Below are positions 32,111 to 41,976 of a stretch of DNA of 64,000 nucleotides, piece by piece; positions within the stretch are counted from its first letter, which is position 1; every line of letters begins with the position of its first letter. The stretch lies in assembly GCA_036656615.1 (NCBI GenBank), contig JAVXHY010000003.1, positions 78,222-142,221 on the forward strand. Direction: 5' to 3'. The DNA comes from CAUPWF01 sp036656615 (GTDB taxonomy: Bacteria > Bacillota > Clostridia > Lachnospirales > Lachnospiraceae). Position numbers and translations under genes: made by a program. The notes beneath the pieces were generated by a model that had not been told where the DNA came from, ran no database searches, and saw nothing but the letters and a program-made list of their open reading frames with translations.

Positions 32111-33076
32111 TTATAATCCCCTTTTTACTTTACATATTTGTTGAAATTCTTTTGGAAGAGGTGCGGTAAATGTTTGCCCTGATAAGGATGCAAGTGCTCC
32201 TGTGCATGTGGGAAACACCATACGATAGGCATGCAGCAATTGTGATTTGATACCAAATTCTTCTTTGAATTTCAAATTGATTTTTTGATTTCCATATTTG
32301 TAGTCTCCAATAATTGGATGTCCAATGGAGGCCAAATGTGCCCTGATTTGATGGGTCTTCCCTGTAATGAGTTCTACTTCCAACAATGTGATTCCCTGGT
32401 TCCACCAAACAGGAGCATAGGAAGTTTCAATCCATTGACCATCCATAGATTCCGTCTGTGAAATGGTCACTTTATTTGTCTTTGGGTTTTTTTGCAAATA
32501 TCCTTTTAAATATTGACTTTTTGAAAGTTCTCCCTGTATAAAGCAGTAATAATATTTTTCCAGCTTTCGTTCTTTTAACATCCATGATAAATCTTGTAAT
32601 CCTTCTAGACTTTTCCCGGCTGTTACTAATCCGCTGGTATTGCGGTCTAGGCGGTTGCAAACCGAAGGCTTGAAGCTGCGAAGCTCTTCTGTTGTAATTT
32701 GCTTGGTTTCCAACAAGTAAGAAATCAGATATTCGACTAGAGAAACATCTGTGTCACATGCCTTTTGTGATAACATACCAGATGGTTTATTAATCAGCAG
32801 AATATGTGCATCCTCATAAATAATATCCAAATCTGTATGTACGGTTTCAACTTTAATTTGAGAAAATTTTGCAATGGTATCATCTGCTAGAAACAAGGTA
32901 ACATCATCGTCTAAAGAAAGCATTTCATTTCCAGAGGCTTTCTTCCCATTTAACAAAATATTTTTTTTACGAAGCATTTTATAAATAAAACTCTTTGGGG
33001 CTTGGTTCAGATATTTTCCTAATAGCTTATCCAATCGTTGACCCGCTTCATTGGAAGTGATTTTAATCTCTTTCAT
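32111..33076 (-). CDS. RluA-family pseudouridine synthase with S4 domain
   Basis: The N-terminal S4 domain (QRLDKLLGKYLNQAPKSFIYKMLRKKNILLNG) is followed by the RluA catalytic domain. The motif CNRLDRNTSGLV contains the nucleophilic Asp, and GKTHQIRAHLASIGHPIIGD is present. At 321 residues it is complete. RluC-like modification of 23S rRNA (955, 2504, 2580 in E. coli) is a guess. GGAGCATATC precedes ATG 33076. Confidence 0.9.
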   Translation of the reverse strand: MKEIKITSNEAGQRLDKLLGKYLNQAPKSFIYKMLRKKNILLNGKKASGNEMLSLDDDVTLFLADDTIAKFSQIKVETVHTDLDIIYEDAHILLINKPSGMLSQKACDTDVSLVEYLISYLLETKQITTEELRSFKPSVCNRLDRNTSGLVTAGKSLEGLQDLSWMLKERKLEKYYYCFIQGELSKSQYLKGYLQKNPKTNKVTISQTESMDGQWIETSYAPVWWNQGITLLEVELITGKTHQIRAHLASIGHPIIGDYKYGNQKINLKFKEEFGIKSQLLHAYRMVFPTCTGALASLSGQTFTAPLPKEFQQICKVKRGL

Positions 33077-33100
33077 GATATGCTCCTACATGTTTTGTGT

Positions 33101-33676
33101 TTATAAAGAATTATTTAAAATAATTTGACGTATTTTAAATGTACGTTCGTCCGGTTCCATTTTCTCAATCATTGCAATATTGTTCATACCCTCTGCCCGG
33201 GAAATAAATGCATTGAAATCGGTAAATATTTTTACCGAAATTCGATCCAGGTGATTAGAAGCAAGCATGTCTTTTATGTATTTTGCTGTAGCGTCCACAT
33301 CTACTTTAAAACTATGCGTATAACCACAAATGGTACAATTAGATATTACCATACAATCGATAGGCATGATTTGCTCGCGGCTAGTAATCACCAAATCATA
33401 AAGCGAAGTCACAACGGTTGCTTTTTTTTGCAGCTCATCAGCAAATGATATATCAATTGATTTGTGAGGAAAGATGGTAATCACACTAACCAATTGTTTG
33501 GATGCAGGCAGGCAGCCAAGTATGGCAGCAAATGTGAACCAGTTTAGTTTGGTTCCAGTCTGGGTATATCCTACAAGAATCAAGCCGGCTATGATTGCAA
33601 ATTCAAAGAAGGTAATGCCAAGTTCTCTTTTCTTTTTTTGTTTTAAATATTCAGGTTGACCTTTTGCTATTTTCAT
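33101..33676 (-). CDS. Conserved membrane protein of unknown function
   Basis: I cannot name a family. The 191 residues start with a basic stretch (YLKQKKKRELG), then two hydrophobic segments (ITFFEFAIIAGLILVGY and NWFTFAAILGCLP, about residues 20-57). A soluble part follows with a pair of cysteines in ISNCTICGYTH that could bind metal, and a regular alpha/beta pattern to the end. It lies between an SDR gene and a pseudouridine synthase on one strand. Ribosome site is weak (AAAGGA with long spacing). Confidence 0.7.
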   Translation of the reverse strand: MKIAKGQPEYLKQKKKRELGITFFEFAIIAGLILVGYTQTGTKLNWFTFAAILGCLPASKQLVSVITIFPHKSIDISFADELQKKATVVTSLYDLVITSREQIMPIDCMVISNCTICGYTHSFKVDVDATAKYIKDMLASNHLDRISVKIFTDFNAFISRAEGMNNIAMIEKMEPDERTFKIRQIILNNSL

Positions 33677-33718
33677 CTTATGTATGTAAATCCTTTCCTC
33701 AATACATATTCCATCACT

Positions 33719-34477
33719 TTACATATAGCTCATCATATGTAGGAGCCAATGGTGTGGTAATATTTTTGTGGCTGCATAAGCGCCTTTGATCATCCATCCA
33801 TACATAGAAAGCGATTTTCCATGTACGGCATCTAACAATGCTCGATGTACTACTTGCTTTGGCTGTGCCATTGCAGCTTTTTTTAAAAAATCTAAATGGT
33901 GGGAAGTACCAGCCACTTGGAAAAATTCTGTATCTACAGGACCTGGGCAAACTGCTGTTACGTGTATATTACGAGAAGCCAATTCTACACCTAAACTTCT
34001 GGAAAAACTTAAAACGTAGGATTTTGTTGCTGCATATATTGAAAATTCCGGTTGTGGACAAAAAGCTGCTGCGGAGGCAATCTGAATGAGATAGCTTTCT
34101 TTTTGCATATAAGGGAGGCACAGAAGCGTCATCTGTGTCAATGCTTTGCAGTTCACATCTATCATGCCAATCTGTTCCTGAGTGGATAAGGTGTTTGCAC
34201 AGCCAATTTTCCCAAATCCTGCAGCATTTACCAACATACGGATATTTGGTTTCTCTTTTTCTAACACTTGTTTTATAGTAGCAAATGAGTCAGTATTCTC
34301 TAGATCTAATGCAAAAATACGAAGTGGTGTTTTTAGCTCTCGTTGTATTGCAGCCATTTTATCTCCCCGTCTTGCAAGGACCCATATTTCATCTAATGCA
34401 ACATATAAATCTTCAATTTGTCTTACGAACTCGCTTCCAAGCCCAGAAGAAGCTCCGGTTACAATTGCTATTTTCAT
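33719..34477 (-). CDS. Short-chain dehydrogenase/reductase (SDR)
   Basis: This NAD(P)-dependent oxidoreductase has the classical SDR Rossmann motif TGASSGLGSEFVRQ (about residues 7-20). The NxAG-type motif is NAAGFG, and the catalytic Ser-Tyr-Lys set is IASAAAF and YAATKSY. The PGPVDTEF segment is typical. At 252 residues it is complete. The substrate cannot be inferred; its neighbours are RNA-modifying enzymes. GGAGG precedes ATG 34477 with rather long spacing. Confidence 0.9.
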   Translation of the reverse strand: MKIAIVTGASSGLGSEFVRQIEDLYVALDEIWVLARRGDKMAAIQRELKTPLRIFALDLENTDSFATIKQVLEKEKPNIRMLVNAAGFGKIGCANTLSTQEQIGMIDVNCKALTQMTLLCLPYMQKESYLIQIASAAAFCPQPEFSIYAATKSYVLSFSRSLGVELASRNIHVTAVCPGPVDTEFFQVAGTSHHLDFLKKAAMAQPKQVVHRALLDAVHGKSLSMYGWMIKGAYAATKILPHHWLLHMMSYM

Positions 34478-34492
34478 ATGGCAGTATTCCTC

Positions 34493-36412
34493 CTATATTC
34501 TTTTTTTCTTATGTACATTACGAATTGTTTTTTTATGCTTCCTTGTAGCAGAAATAGAATCCTTGTTAGAATTTTCGGATTTTTTATAAGTATTCGAATT
34601 TTGCTCAGATTTGAATTGTCTAGGACGAATCAAACAATGCTTATCAAATCCAACTAAATCCATGCGGTCCGCTGCTTTTAAAGCCTCTAGTACCAAATAA
34701 TAATTCTTTGGATTGCGATATTGAATCAATGCCCGCTGCATGGCTTTTTCATGGGGATTGGATGGAATATATACCGGCTCTAAAGTTTTAGGATCCACTC
34801 CCGTATAGTACATACAGGTAGAAATAGTAGAGGGAGTTGGATAAAAATCTTGAACCTGTTCTGGCATATAACCAAGACCTCTTAAATATTCTGCTAGTTC
34901 TACTGCTTCTTTCATCGTAGAGCCTGGATGTGAGGACATTAAATAAGGCACTACAAATTGTTTCTTTTGTAATTGTTCATTGATTTTCTTGAATTTACTG
35001 ATAAAGGTCTGATAAACTCCGTTTTCTGGTTTTCCCATTTTACTTAGTACTTTATCTGACACATGCTCTGGTGCAACTTTTAGTTGTCCACTCACATGAT
35101 GTTCACATAATTCTCGAAAAAACAAATCATTCTTATCTGCAATCAGATAGTCAAACCGAATCCCAGAACGAATAAATACCTTCTTCACATTTGGAAGTTC
35201 ACGAAGCTTACGCAGTAGTTTTAAATAATCTAAATGATCAACCTTTAAATTCTTACAAGGCGATGGAAATAAGCATTGTTTTTCTTTGCATACACCAGAC
35301 ACTAACTGTTTATCACAGGATGGAAACCGAAAGTTCGCCGTAGGCCCTCCCACATCATGAATGTAACCTTTGAACTCCTTGTCCCATATAAACTGTTGTG
35401 CTTCAGATACAAGAGATTCATGGCTTCTTGCCTGAATGATTCGTCCTTGATGAAAGGTTAACGCACAAAAATTGCATCCTCCAAAACATCCGCGATTACT
35501 AATTAAACTATATTTGACCTCTTCAATTGCAGGAACTCCGCCGGCTGCTTCATAAGAGGGGTGATAATTTCGCTGATAGGGATAGCTGTAGACCCGATCT
35601 AGTTCTGCTTGTTCCAACGGCTTAGATGGCGGGTTTTGTACCACAAAAAGATGTGCTCCATAAGGCTCAATCAGCCGTTTGCCTGAAAAAGGATCGGTGT
35701 TACAATATTGCATATAAAAACTTTTTGCATAGTTCATTTTATCTGCTTTTAACTGGTCAAAACGAAACAGTTTCTTTGCATCATAGACAGAGTCCAAGGA
35801 TTTCGTTTTAAATACAGTTCCATCAATAAAGGTAATATCCTCGATTGCAATATTGCTTGCTAGGGCATCTGCAATTTCTACAATGGAGCGCTCTCCCATT
35901 CCATATGAAATCAAATCTGCTTGAGAATCTAATAAAATAGATGCTTTTAAGCTATTAGACCAATAATCATAATGTGCAAGTCTTCGTAAGCTTGCTTCTA
36001 TACCACCTAAAATAATCGGTGTCTTTTTATAGGTCTGACGAATCAGCTTACTATACGTAACAACGGCATAATCTGGTCTTCGCCCCATAATGCCTCCGGG
36101 AGTGAATGCATCGGTTCTTCTTTTCTTTTTTGAAACGGAATAATGATTTACCATAGAGTCCATATTTCCACTGGTAACAAGAAATCCAAGCCTTGGTTCT
36201 CCAAATATGGTTATACTGGATGGATTTTTCCAGTTGGGCTGGGAAATAATTGCTACACTATATCCATTTGCTTCTAGTATACGACTGATAATTGCATGTC
36301 CAAAGGACGGGTGATCCACATATGCATCACCAATAACGTAGACAAAATCTACCTGTTGTAATCCTTTATCTATCATTTCTTTATGACTAATTGGTAAAAA
36401 TCCTGCATTCAT
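34493..36412 (-). CDS. YgiQ-family radical SAM protein
   Basis: YgiQ proteins are large radical SAM enzymes of unknown substrate. The family N-terminus FLPISHKEMIDKG, the FTPGGIMGRRPDYA and GGIEASLRRLAHYDYWSN segments, and the 4Fe-4S motif in NRGCFGGCNFCAL are present. The C-terminus is a basic low-complexity tail (about residues 605-639, NTYKKSENSNKDSISATRKH). At 639 residues it is complete. GAGG precedes ATG 36412. Its context here is rRNA modification enzymes. Confidence 0.93.
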   Translation of the reverse strand: MNAGFLPISHKEMIDKGLQQVDFVYVIGDAYVDHPSFGHAIISRILEANGYSVAIISQPNWKNPSSITIFGEPRLGFLVTSGNMDSMVNHYSVSKKKRRTDAFTPGGIMGRRPDYAVVTYSKLIRQTYKKTPIILGGIEASLRRLAHYDYWSNSLKASILLDSQADLISYGMGERSIVEIADALASNIAIEDITFIDGTVFKTKSLDSVYDAKKLFRFDQLKADKMNYAKSFYMQYCNTDPFSGKRLIEPYGAHLFVVQNPPSKPLEQAELDRVYSYPYQRNYHPSYEAAGGVPAIEEVKYSLISNRGCFGGCNFCALTFHQGRIIQARSHESLVSEAQQFIWDKEFKGYIHDVGGPTANFRFPSCDKQLVSGVCKEKQCLFPSPCKNLKVDHLDYLKLLRKLRELPNVKKVFIRSGIRFDYLIADKNDLFFRELCEHHVSGQLKVAPEHVSDKVLSKMGKPENGVYQTFISKFKKINEQLQKKQFVVPYLMSSHPGSTMKEAVELAEYLRGLGYMPEQVQDFYPTPSTISTCMYYTGVDPKTLEPVYIPSNPHEKAMQRALIQYRNPKNYYLVLEALKAADRMDLVGFDKHCLIRPRQFKSEQNSNTYKKSENSNKDSISATRKHKKTIRNVHKKKRI

Positions 36413-36431
36413 TTATATTACCTCATATTCC

Positions 36432-37136
36432 TTAACTTAGCTTTTTTAATTCCTCTTTGGATAAGGATCTATACGCTCCGGGCTGCAAGGTTTCATCTAA
36501 TACCAAGCTTCCCATAGACAGTCGTTTTAAATAAAGAACCTCTTTGTCAACTGCTTGGAACATTCTTTTCACCTGATGGAACTTACCTTCCTGTATGGTA
36601 AGTTGAATAGTGGACACTTCTGCTGCTTCTAAAATCTCTAATATAGCCGGTTTGGTGTTTTGTTCCTCACCAATATCTATGCCTTCTTTAAATAGATCTA
36701 TATCGTGTTGCGTTACCAATCCACAAACTTTAGCAACATACACTTTGTTCACATGCTTTTTTGGTGATAACAGTCGATGAGCCAAATCTCCGTCATTGGT
36801 AATTAGGAGTAGACCTTCCGTATCTTTGTCTAATCGTCCTACTGGAAACAAATCTTTTCTTTTTTTGGTATCAATCAAATCTAACACCGTTTTTTGTTTT
36901 CGGTCAGAAGATGCAGAGATGACTCCAGTGGGCTTATTCAACATATAATATTCTAAACTGGCGTATTCTATTTCTTCACCTTGATAAGCAATCTGCTGCT
37001 TGCCAGGTTCTACTTTTACTTCAGGTATTTTCACTACCGTTCCATCAATGGTAATGGTTCCTTTTCGTATTTCTTTCTTAACCTCAGTTCTAGTTCCAAT
37101 TCCCATATCTGCTAAATATTTATCTAATCGAATCAT
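36432..37136 (-). CDS. RsuA/RluB-family pseudouridine synthase
   Basis: The enzyme makes pseudouridine in small- or large-subunit rRNA. It has an N-terminal S4 domain (IRLDKYLADMGIGTRTEVKKEIRKG) and the catalytic motif VGRLDKDTEGLLLITNDG. LAHRLLSPKKHVNK and the C-terminal EGKFHQVKRMFQAV are typical. At 234 residues it matches RsuA (16S U516). The ATG follows immediately after the stop of the upstream methyltransferase (TAAATG), so the two are translationally linked. Confidence 0.92.
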   Translation of the reverse strand: MIRLDKYLADMGIGTRTEVKKEIRKGTITIDGTVVKIPEVKVEPGKQQIAYQGEEIEYASLEYYMLNKPTGVISASSDRKQKTVLDLIDTKKRKDLFPVGRLDKDTEGLLLITNDGDLAHRLLSPKKHVNKVYVAKVCGLVTQHDIDLFKEGIDIGEEQNTKPAILEILEAAEVSTIQLTIQEGKFHQVKRMFQAVDKEVLYLKRLSMGSLVLDETLQPGAYRSLSKEELKKLS

Positions 37137-38516
37137 TTATGATTGCCATCTCCATCCTGGTAAGTATTTGTTTTTCAAGGTTTGATTTGTTACTTTGCAC
37201 CAGCCTAAAGGATATCCATCCACACAAACTAGAAACCAACCTTTGTCTTTTGGTGTCAGTAAATCAGACATATCCAATGTTTCACCCTTTAGATAACGAA
37301 TTACACGCTGGTCTGATAATTCTAAATCAATAATTTGTGAGTATTCTTCTTTTTTCAGGCACATAGCCAATGCCTGGCTAGGTTCAAATCTTTTCTTCTT
37401 AATATCTCCTAGATAAAGGCCTGTTCTTAAGAATCGAAGCCCTTTTAGTGCTTGCATATGGGTGGGAAGATAATATAGCTTTTCCCCTTGAAGTAACAAT
37501 CTTTTCCAGTCCATTTCCCAAGTTATTTCATGGAAAAAAAGTAATAATTCTTCTGGTAGCTTTGAAATGTAAGTTTCGTGTTCTACTATGTCCAAAGGGA
37601 ACTCTTTCTTTCCCTTTTTTCTTAAAAGTGCCATAAAATGTCCTTCACCTTGCATTTTATGTGGCCATATACGAACTGCATGCTGGGGATTAGGAACCTT
37701 CATATATTTGGCAATACTCGGACTAAATCCTTCATAGGAAGGAATTTCTATGAGTTCCAGTTCTGGAAATTCATGTAAAATATAGTCAATAGAGCTTTCA
37801 TTTTCTTCTGGGTCAAAGGTACAAGTTGAATACATAATCATACCCCCAGGTTTTAGCATATGTGCAGCACAGGTTAAAAGCTTTCTTTGAGTAGGAACAA
37901 AATATGTTGGTCCATGCTCACACCATTCTTTTATCATTTTTTCGTTTTTACGAAACATGCCTTCTCCAGAGCAAGGCGCGTCCACTAATATTTTATCAAA
38001 ATAATTCGGAAAATATGTTTCTAAAGTTTCCGGTTCTTCACTAAGCACAAGTACATTGCCAATACCAAATAATTCTATGTTTTTTAACAATCCTTTTGCT
38101 CTGGAATTACTAATATCATTGGCAGCTAGCAAGCCATTTCCCAATAGCTTTGTGCCTAATTCAGTTGCTTTTCCACCAGGTGCAGCACAAAGGTCTAATA
38201 CACGATCCCCAGGCTCTATAGAGAGTCTGTTTGCCGGTGTCATGGCACTTGGCTCTTGTAAATAATATAACCCTGCAAAATAATATGGGTGTACTCCAGG
38301 ACGTACCTTTTCGCCATCGTAATAAAATCCGTTGTCAATCCAGGGGATTGGTTCCAAATCAAAGGGGCAAATTTCTAAAAATTTTTCAATACTAATTTTA
38401 CTGGTATTTACACGTAGTCCATAGAATCTTTTTTCCTCAAAACAAGATATGTAATCAGCGTATTCCTTTTCTAGCAGTGTTTTCATTTTTAATGTAAATG
38501 TATCTGGTAAATTCAT
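37137..38516 (-). CDS. RsmF/YebU-like rRNA cytosine-C5 methyltransferase
   Basis: This NOL1/NOP2/Sun-family enzyme methylates cytosine in rRNA with S-adenosylmethionine. The SAM-binding motif VLDLCAAPGGKATELG (about residue 105), the catalytic Cys in DAPCSGEGMF and the second Cys in YSTCTFDPEENE are all present. The N-terminal extension and the C-terminal PUA-like part (about residues 290-459) agree with RsmF-type proteins. GGAGGAGAGAG precedes ATG 38516. Its exact rRNA position is not determinable. Confidence 0.9.
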   Translation of the reverse strand: MNLPDTFTLKMKTLLEKEYADYISCFEEKRFYGLRVNTSKISIEKFLEICPFDLEPIPWIDNGFYYDGEKVRPGVHPYYFAGLYYLQEPSAMTPANRLSIEPGDRVLDLCAAPGGKATELGTKLLGNGLLAANDISNSRAKGLLKNIELFGIGNVLVLSEEPETLETYFPNYFDKILVDAPCSGEGMFRKNEKMIKEWCEHGPTYFVPTQRKLLTCAAHMLKPGGMIMYSTCTFDPEENESSIDYILHEFPELELIEIPSYEGFSPSIAKYMKVPNPQHAVRIWPHKMQGEGHFMALLRKKGKKEFPLDIVEHETYISKLPEELLLFFHEITWEMDWKRLLLQGEKLYYLPTHMQALKGLRFLRTGLYLGDIKKKRFEPSQALAMCLKKEEYSQIIDLELSDQRVIRYLKGETLDMSDLLTPKDKGWFLVCVDGYPLGWCKVTNQTLKNKYLPGWRWQS

Positions 38517-38555
38517 ACTCTCTCCTCCATATCAGCAAATATTATATCATACTTT

Positions 38556-39395
38556 CTATGAATATTGATAGGGAATTCGTTTATCTTCCAAATATCTTAA
38601 TATCCAATACGGATTTACACTACATTCTTTCCCATTTGGATAGGTATAAATACCCAGATGTAAATGTATAGGAAATTTTCCTTTTGTACCTTCTTTCACA
38701 CCATAACCAGTATCACCCATAAATCCCAAAAGATCTCCTGCTTTTACAGTATCCCCTTCTTGAATATTGGCATAGGAATCCATGTGAGCGTAGTAGAAAT
38801 ATGCACCAGAGGGGGCAAGAATGCCAATGCGGTAACCGCCAAGCTCTAGCCACCCAAGGTTAGCAATCACACCATCTGTCATGCTTACAATGGGATAGAA
38901 TCCTCTTTTTTCAATGGCTGCCATAATATCGGTGCCTTCATGTTTGCGAACTCCACCATAGTCACGCTGAAACATCCAGGAATCCACGTAAGATACAGTT
39001 GCATCTGCTCTATTTTCTGCCTCTGCAATGGGGAAATATTCTACATCCACCCAAATAGATTTGATGTGGTCTAAATAACTGTTCCAAGAATTTTGTCCTG
39101 CCCATTTTACCTTTAGGTGCTGAAACGTTTCTTTTGTATATGGCTGGAAAAACGTTTCTTTTCCAAAGGCACTTTCCAACCAATAAAGACCCAAGTATTC
39201 ACTTGGGTCTTTTATCTGTTTCACATATAAAAGAAGCTCTTCGTTTAAAAGTTGACTTCGATATGCATCACTAGTAATGGTAGTTGTATTTAATCGATGT
39301 AACTCGCTGATTTCATATAAATGTTCGATTCCAATTTCAATAAAAAATGACAAAAGAAAAAGATACAATAACAAATAAATAGTTTGTTTTCTCAT
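38556..39395 (-). CDS. M23-family (LytM) peptidoglycan endopeptidase
   Basis: The protein has a short N-terminal membrane anchor (residues 6-20, IYLLLYLFLLSFFIEIG) and a C-terminal zinc peptidase domain. The metal ligands are in RKHEGTDIMA (His and Asp) and IHLHLGIY (His-x-His). The domain cuts peptide cross-links in peptidoglycan, outside the membrane. At 279 residues it is complete. The ribosome site AAGGA lies in a perfect 8-base-pair hairpin (39396-39415), which could slow its translation. Confidence 0.88.
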   Translation of the reverse strand: MRKQTIYLLLYLFLLSFFIEIGIEHLYEISELHRLNTTTITSDAYRSQLLNEELLLYVKQIKDPSEYLGLYWLESAFGKETFFQPYTKETFQHLKVKWAGQNSWNSYLDHIKSIWVDVEYFPIAEAENRADATVSYVDSWMFQRDYGGVRKHEGTDIMAAIEKRGFYPIVSMTDGVIANLGWLELGGYRIGILAPSGAYFYYAHMDSYANIQEGDTVKAGDLLGFMGDTGYGVKEGTKGKFPIHLHLGIYTYPNGKECSVNPYWILRYLEDKRIPYQYS

Positions 39396-39441
39396 CTAAA
39401 AAAATCCTTTTTTAGACTATATGAAATCTATCCAATGATTA

Positions 39442-40890
39442 TTACTTACACACCTTCAATACCTCTAATAAATAATTCCAATATCGTCTGGTAGATGCAA
39501 TGTCCAAGTGCTCATTTGCAGAATGTATATCATAGTTATTTGGACCAAAGGAAACACAGTCAAGATCTTTAAGCTGCCCACAAAGAAGTCCACACTCTAA
39601 TCCAGCATGTACCATCGTAACAATGGGTTCTCTGCCAAAGTAACTTTCATAGGTATCTAAAACGATTGGACGTAGCTTGGAATCTGATTTAAATGCCCAG
39701 CCTGGATAGGAATTGGATATTTCACCAGTTCCGCCTAATATCTCAGCCCATGTCGCAAGGGCTTCTTTTAATTCTTCCTTCTTGCTTTCCATAGAGCTTC
39801 GAACCAGGAACATACCCTCAATACCATCTTCTAAAGAATTTACAATTCCAAGATTAAGAGAAGTTTCCACTAATCCTGGAAGTGCACGGCTCATACCTTG
39901 TACGCCATTTGGAGTGCAAGTAACAAAATAAATTGCTTTCTTTGTGCATTCCATGGTAAACGCATTGGCTGTTTCATTTGATTTTGTAGATATTACAACA
40001 GAAAAATTTGGTTCATCTGGCTGCATTTCTGTAAGTATAATATGTTCCAATTCGGAAACAACTTTTTTTAATAATTCTTCCTGACCATTTTTGATGATAA
40101 TAGATGCATCATTGATAGAAGTAATTACATTATCCTTGGTTCCACCATTCATATCAACTAAAACATAAGGAACTTTTGTCTGTAAATGTGTCAAAATACG
40201 TCCCATGATTTTATTAGCATTTCCCCGTTGCTGGTGAATTTCAATTCCAGAATGTCCCCCCTGAAGTCCTCTGATTTGAAGCGACACCAGTGTACCTTCA
40301 GCCTTTGTCCTTTGAAGTGGAATATGTATAGTCTGACGGAAACCACCTGCACATCCACTTAAAATAGTACCTTCTACATCGGAATCAATATTAATCAGCA
40401 TCCGTCCCTTTAAGGAAGAAATATCAATGTGTTCTGCACCTACCATACCTACTTCTTCATCGGCAGTTATCACAACTTCTAAAGGTGGATGATTCAGGTC
40501 TTTACTTTCTAGCACTGCCAAAGCATAGGCAACAGCGATACCATCATCGGCACCTAAAGTCGTTTCCTTTGCTCTTAAAAAACCATCTTCTATATACATT
40601 TCAATTGGATCTTTTGTGAAATCATGGGCAGAATGTTCTGTTTTCTCACAAACCATATCCATATGACCTTGAATAATTACGGGTTCACTCGTTTCATAGC
40701 CTTTACTACCGGGTTTTTTAATAATTACATTATGATATTCATCCTGTATATATTCGAATTCATGTTTTTTTGCAAAACCAACCAAATAATCACTGATTTG
40801 CTTGCAGTTAAATGTGCCTCTTGGAATGCTATTAATTTCCTTAAAATAATAAAATACTCTTTGTGGTTCTAATTCTTCTAAACTTGCCAT
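39442..40890 (-). CDS. Aminoacyl-histidine dipeptidase (PepD-like)
   Basis: This M20-family zinc peptidase hydrolyses Xaa-His and other dipeptides. The family metal sites are visible: IIQGHMDMVCEK (His and catalytic Asp), TLGADDGIAVAYAL (Asp), TADEEVGMVGAEH (Glu-Glu) and NSDVEG-like NIDSDVEG. The C-terminal HAGLECGLL is typical. At 482 residues it fits PepD. It is the first gene of the minus-strand block ending at 26023. GGGG precedes ATG 40890 by ten bases. Confidence 0.92.
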   Translation of the reverse strand: MASLEELEPQRVFYYFKEINSIPRGTFNCKQISDYLVGFAKKHEFEYIQDEYHNVIIKKPGSKGYETSEPVIIQGHMDMVCEKTEHSAHDFTKDPIEMYIEDGFLRAKETTLGADDGIAVAYALAVLESKDLNHPPLEVVITADEEVGMVGAEHIDISSLKGRMLINIDSDVEGTILSGCAGGFRQTIHIPLQRTKAEGTLVSLQIRGLQGGHSGIEIHQQRGNANKIMGRILTHLQTKVPYVLVDMNGGTKDNVITSINDASIIIKNGQEELLKKVVSELEHIILTEMQPDEPNFSVVISTKSNETANAFTMECTKKAIYFVTCTPNGVQGMSRALPGLVETSLNLGIVNSLEDGIEGMFLVRSSMESKKEELKEALATWAEILGGTGEISNSYPGWAFKSDSKLRPIVLDTYESYFGREPIVTMVHAGLECGLLCGQLKDLDCVSFGPNNYDIHSANEHLDIASTRRYWNYLLEVLKVCK

Positions 40891-41001
40891 TTCCTCATGT
40901 CCCCTTTTCTATTTTTCTATTCCTATTGTGTCACATTGTGCATAAAAAATCAACCCATTCCATAAGTATAATCATATGAAATTAAACAATTAGGAGAAAA
41001 A

Positions 41002-41955
41002 ATGAAACCGAAGATATATAAGCTGTTTTTGTTATTCCTTTTTAGTTTAATGCCTTTTTTTCCAAATGAAATATTTATCGGTTCTCGTGAAGGCCTCTTG
41101 CTTTGGTTTCAGATTGTTTTACCAACCCTGCTTCCTTTTTTAATTCTTTCTAATTTATTAATTTATACGAATGCTGTCCGTTTAATTAACAGGGTGTTAA
41201 GTCCCTTTTTTTGCCGCTTATTTCATATTACAAAGGAGGCTTGTTTTGCCGTATTGGTTGGATTCCTATGTGGTTATCCTATGGGTGCAAAGGTGACAGC
41301 AGATTTAATTCAAACCAATCGTATTTCCACAAGAGAAGGAAGTTATATTTTGTCCTTTTGTAACAACACCAGTCCATTTTTTATCATCAGTTTTGTAATT
41401 AGTCAAAACCTGCAAATGTATACATCTGTTATACCATTGCTTTTGATATTAATGATTACGCCAATTTTAGCCAGTTATATTTTTAGACCTTTTTATAATG
41501 ATCATGGAAACTATGAACATCTATATAGGAAACAAAATACTAAAAAAATACAAGCATCAAATATGAATTTTCAATTTCATATCTTAGATACTTGTATCAT
41601 GAATAGTTTTGAAACAATTACAAAGATTGGTGGTTATATTATCATCTTTTCCATTGCTATTACTTGTCTTGGTTCTCTGCCATTCGCCAATAATAACTGG
41701 TTTATTTCATTACTTGCAACACTGGAAATCACCAATGGAATTGTCTTGTTGTGTAATGAATTTGGAAGTTCTGTAATTGGAATTATTTTGGTTCTTATGT
41801 TAACTTCTTTTGGGGGATTCTGTTCGATCTTACAAACCAATAGTATGATAAACCCTGTAAAACTTTCCATTAGAGCCTATGTGTTGCAAAAAGTAATCAC
41901 AGCAACCTTAACCGGAATACTGGGGTATTGTTATTTGTGTTTGCAGACACACTAA
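41002..41955 (+). CDS. YlbJ-like sporulation/nucleoside-recognition membrane protein
   Basis: This polytopic membrane protein (seven or eight hydrophobic segments over 317 residues) has the gate-like motifs FQIVLPTLLPFLILSNLL, FLCGYPMGAKVTADL and FCNNTSPFFIISF. These define the YlbJ branch of the nucleoside-recognition family, needed for spore cortex formation in Bacillus. ylbJ lies beside rsmD and coaD in Bacillus as it does here, which supports the call. TTAGGAG precedes ATG 41002. The gene is transcribed against its coaD-group neighbours. Confidence 0.85.
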   Translation: MKPKIYKLFLLFLFSLMPFFPNEIFIGSREGLLLWFQIVLPTLLPFLILSNLLIYTNAVRLINRVLSPFFCRLFHITKEACFAVLVGFLCGYPMGAKVTADLIQTNRISTREGSYILSFCNNTSPFFIISFVISQNLQMYTSVIPLLLILMITPILASYIFRPFYNDHGNYEHLYRKQNTKKIQASNMNFQFHILDTCIMNSFETITKIGGYIIIFSIAITCLGSLPFANNNWFISLLATLEITNGIVLLCNEFGSSVIGIILVLMLTSFGGFCSILQTNSMINPVKLSIRAYVLQKVITATLTGILGYCYLCLQTH

Positions 41956-41976
41956 ATGATTATAAGGAAAGAAAAC

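Noticed and set aside
37370..37400. GGTTCAAATC resembling a tRNA T-loop
   Set aside because: It lies in the coding sequence of the RsmF-like gene; no acceptor stem or other tRNA arms pair around it.
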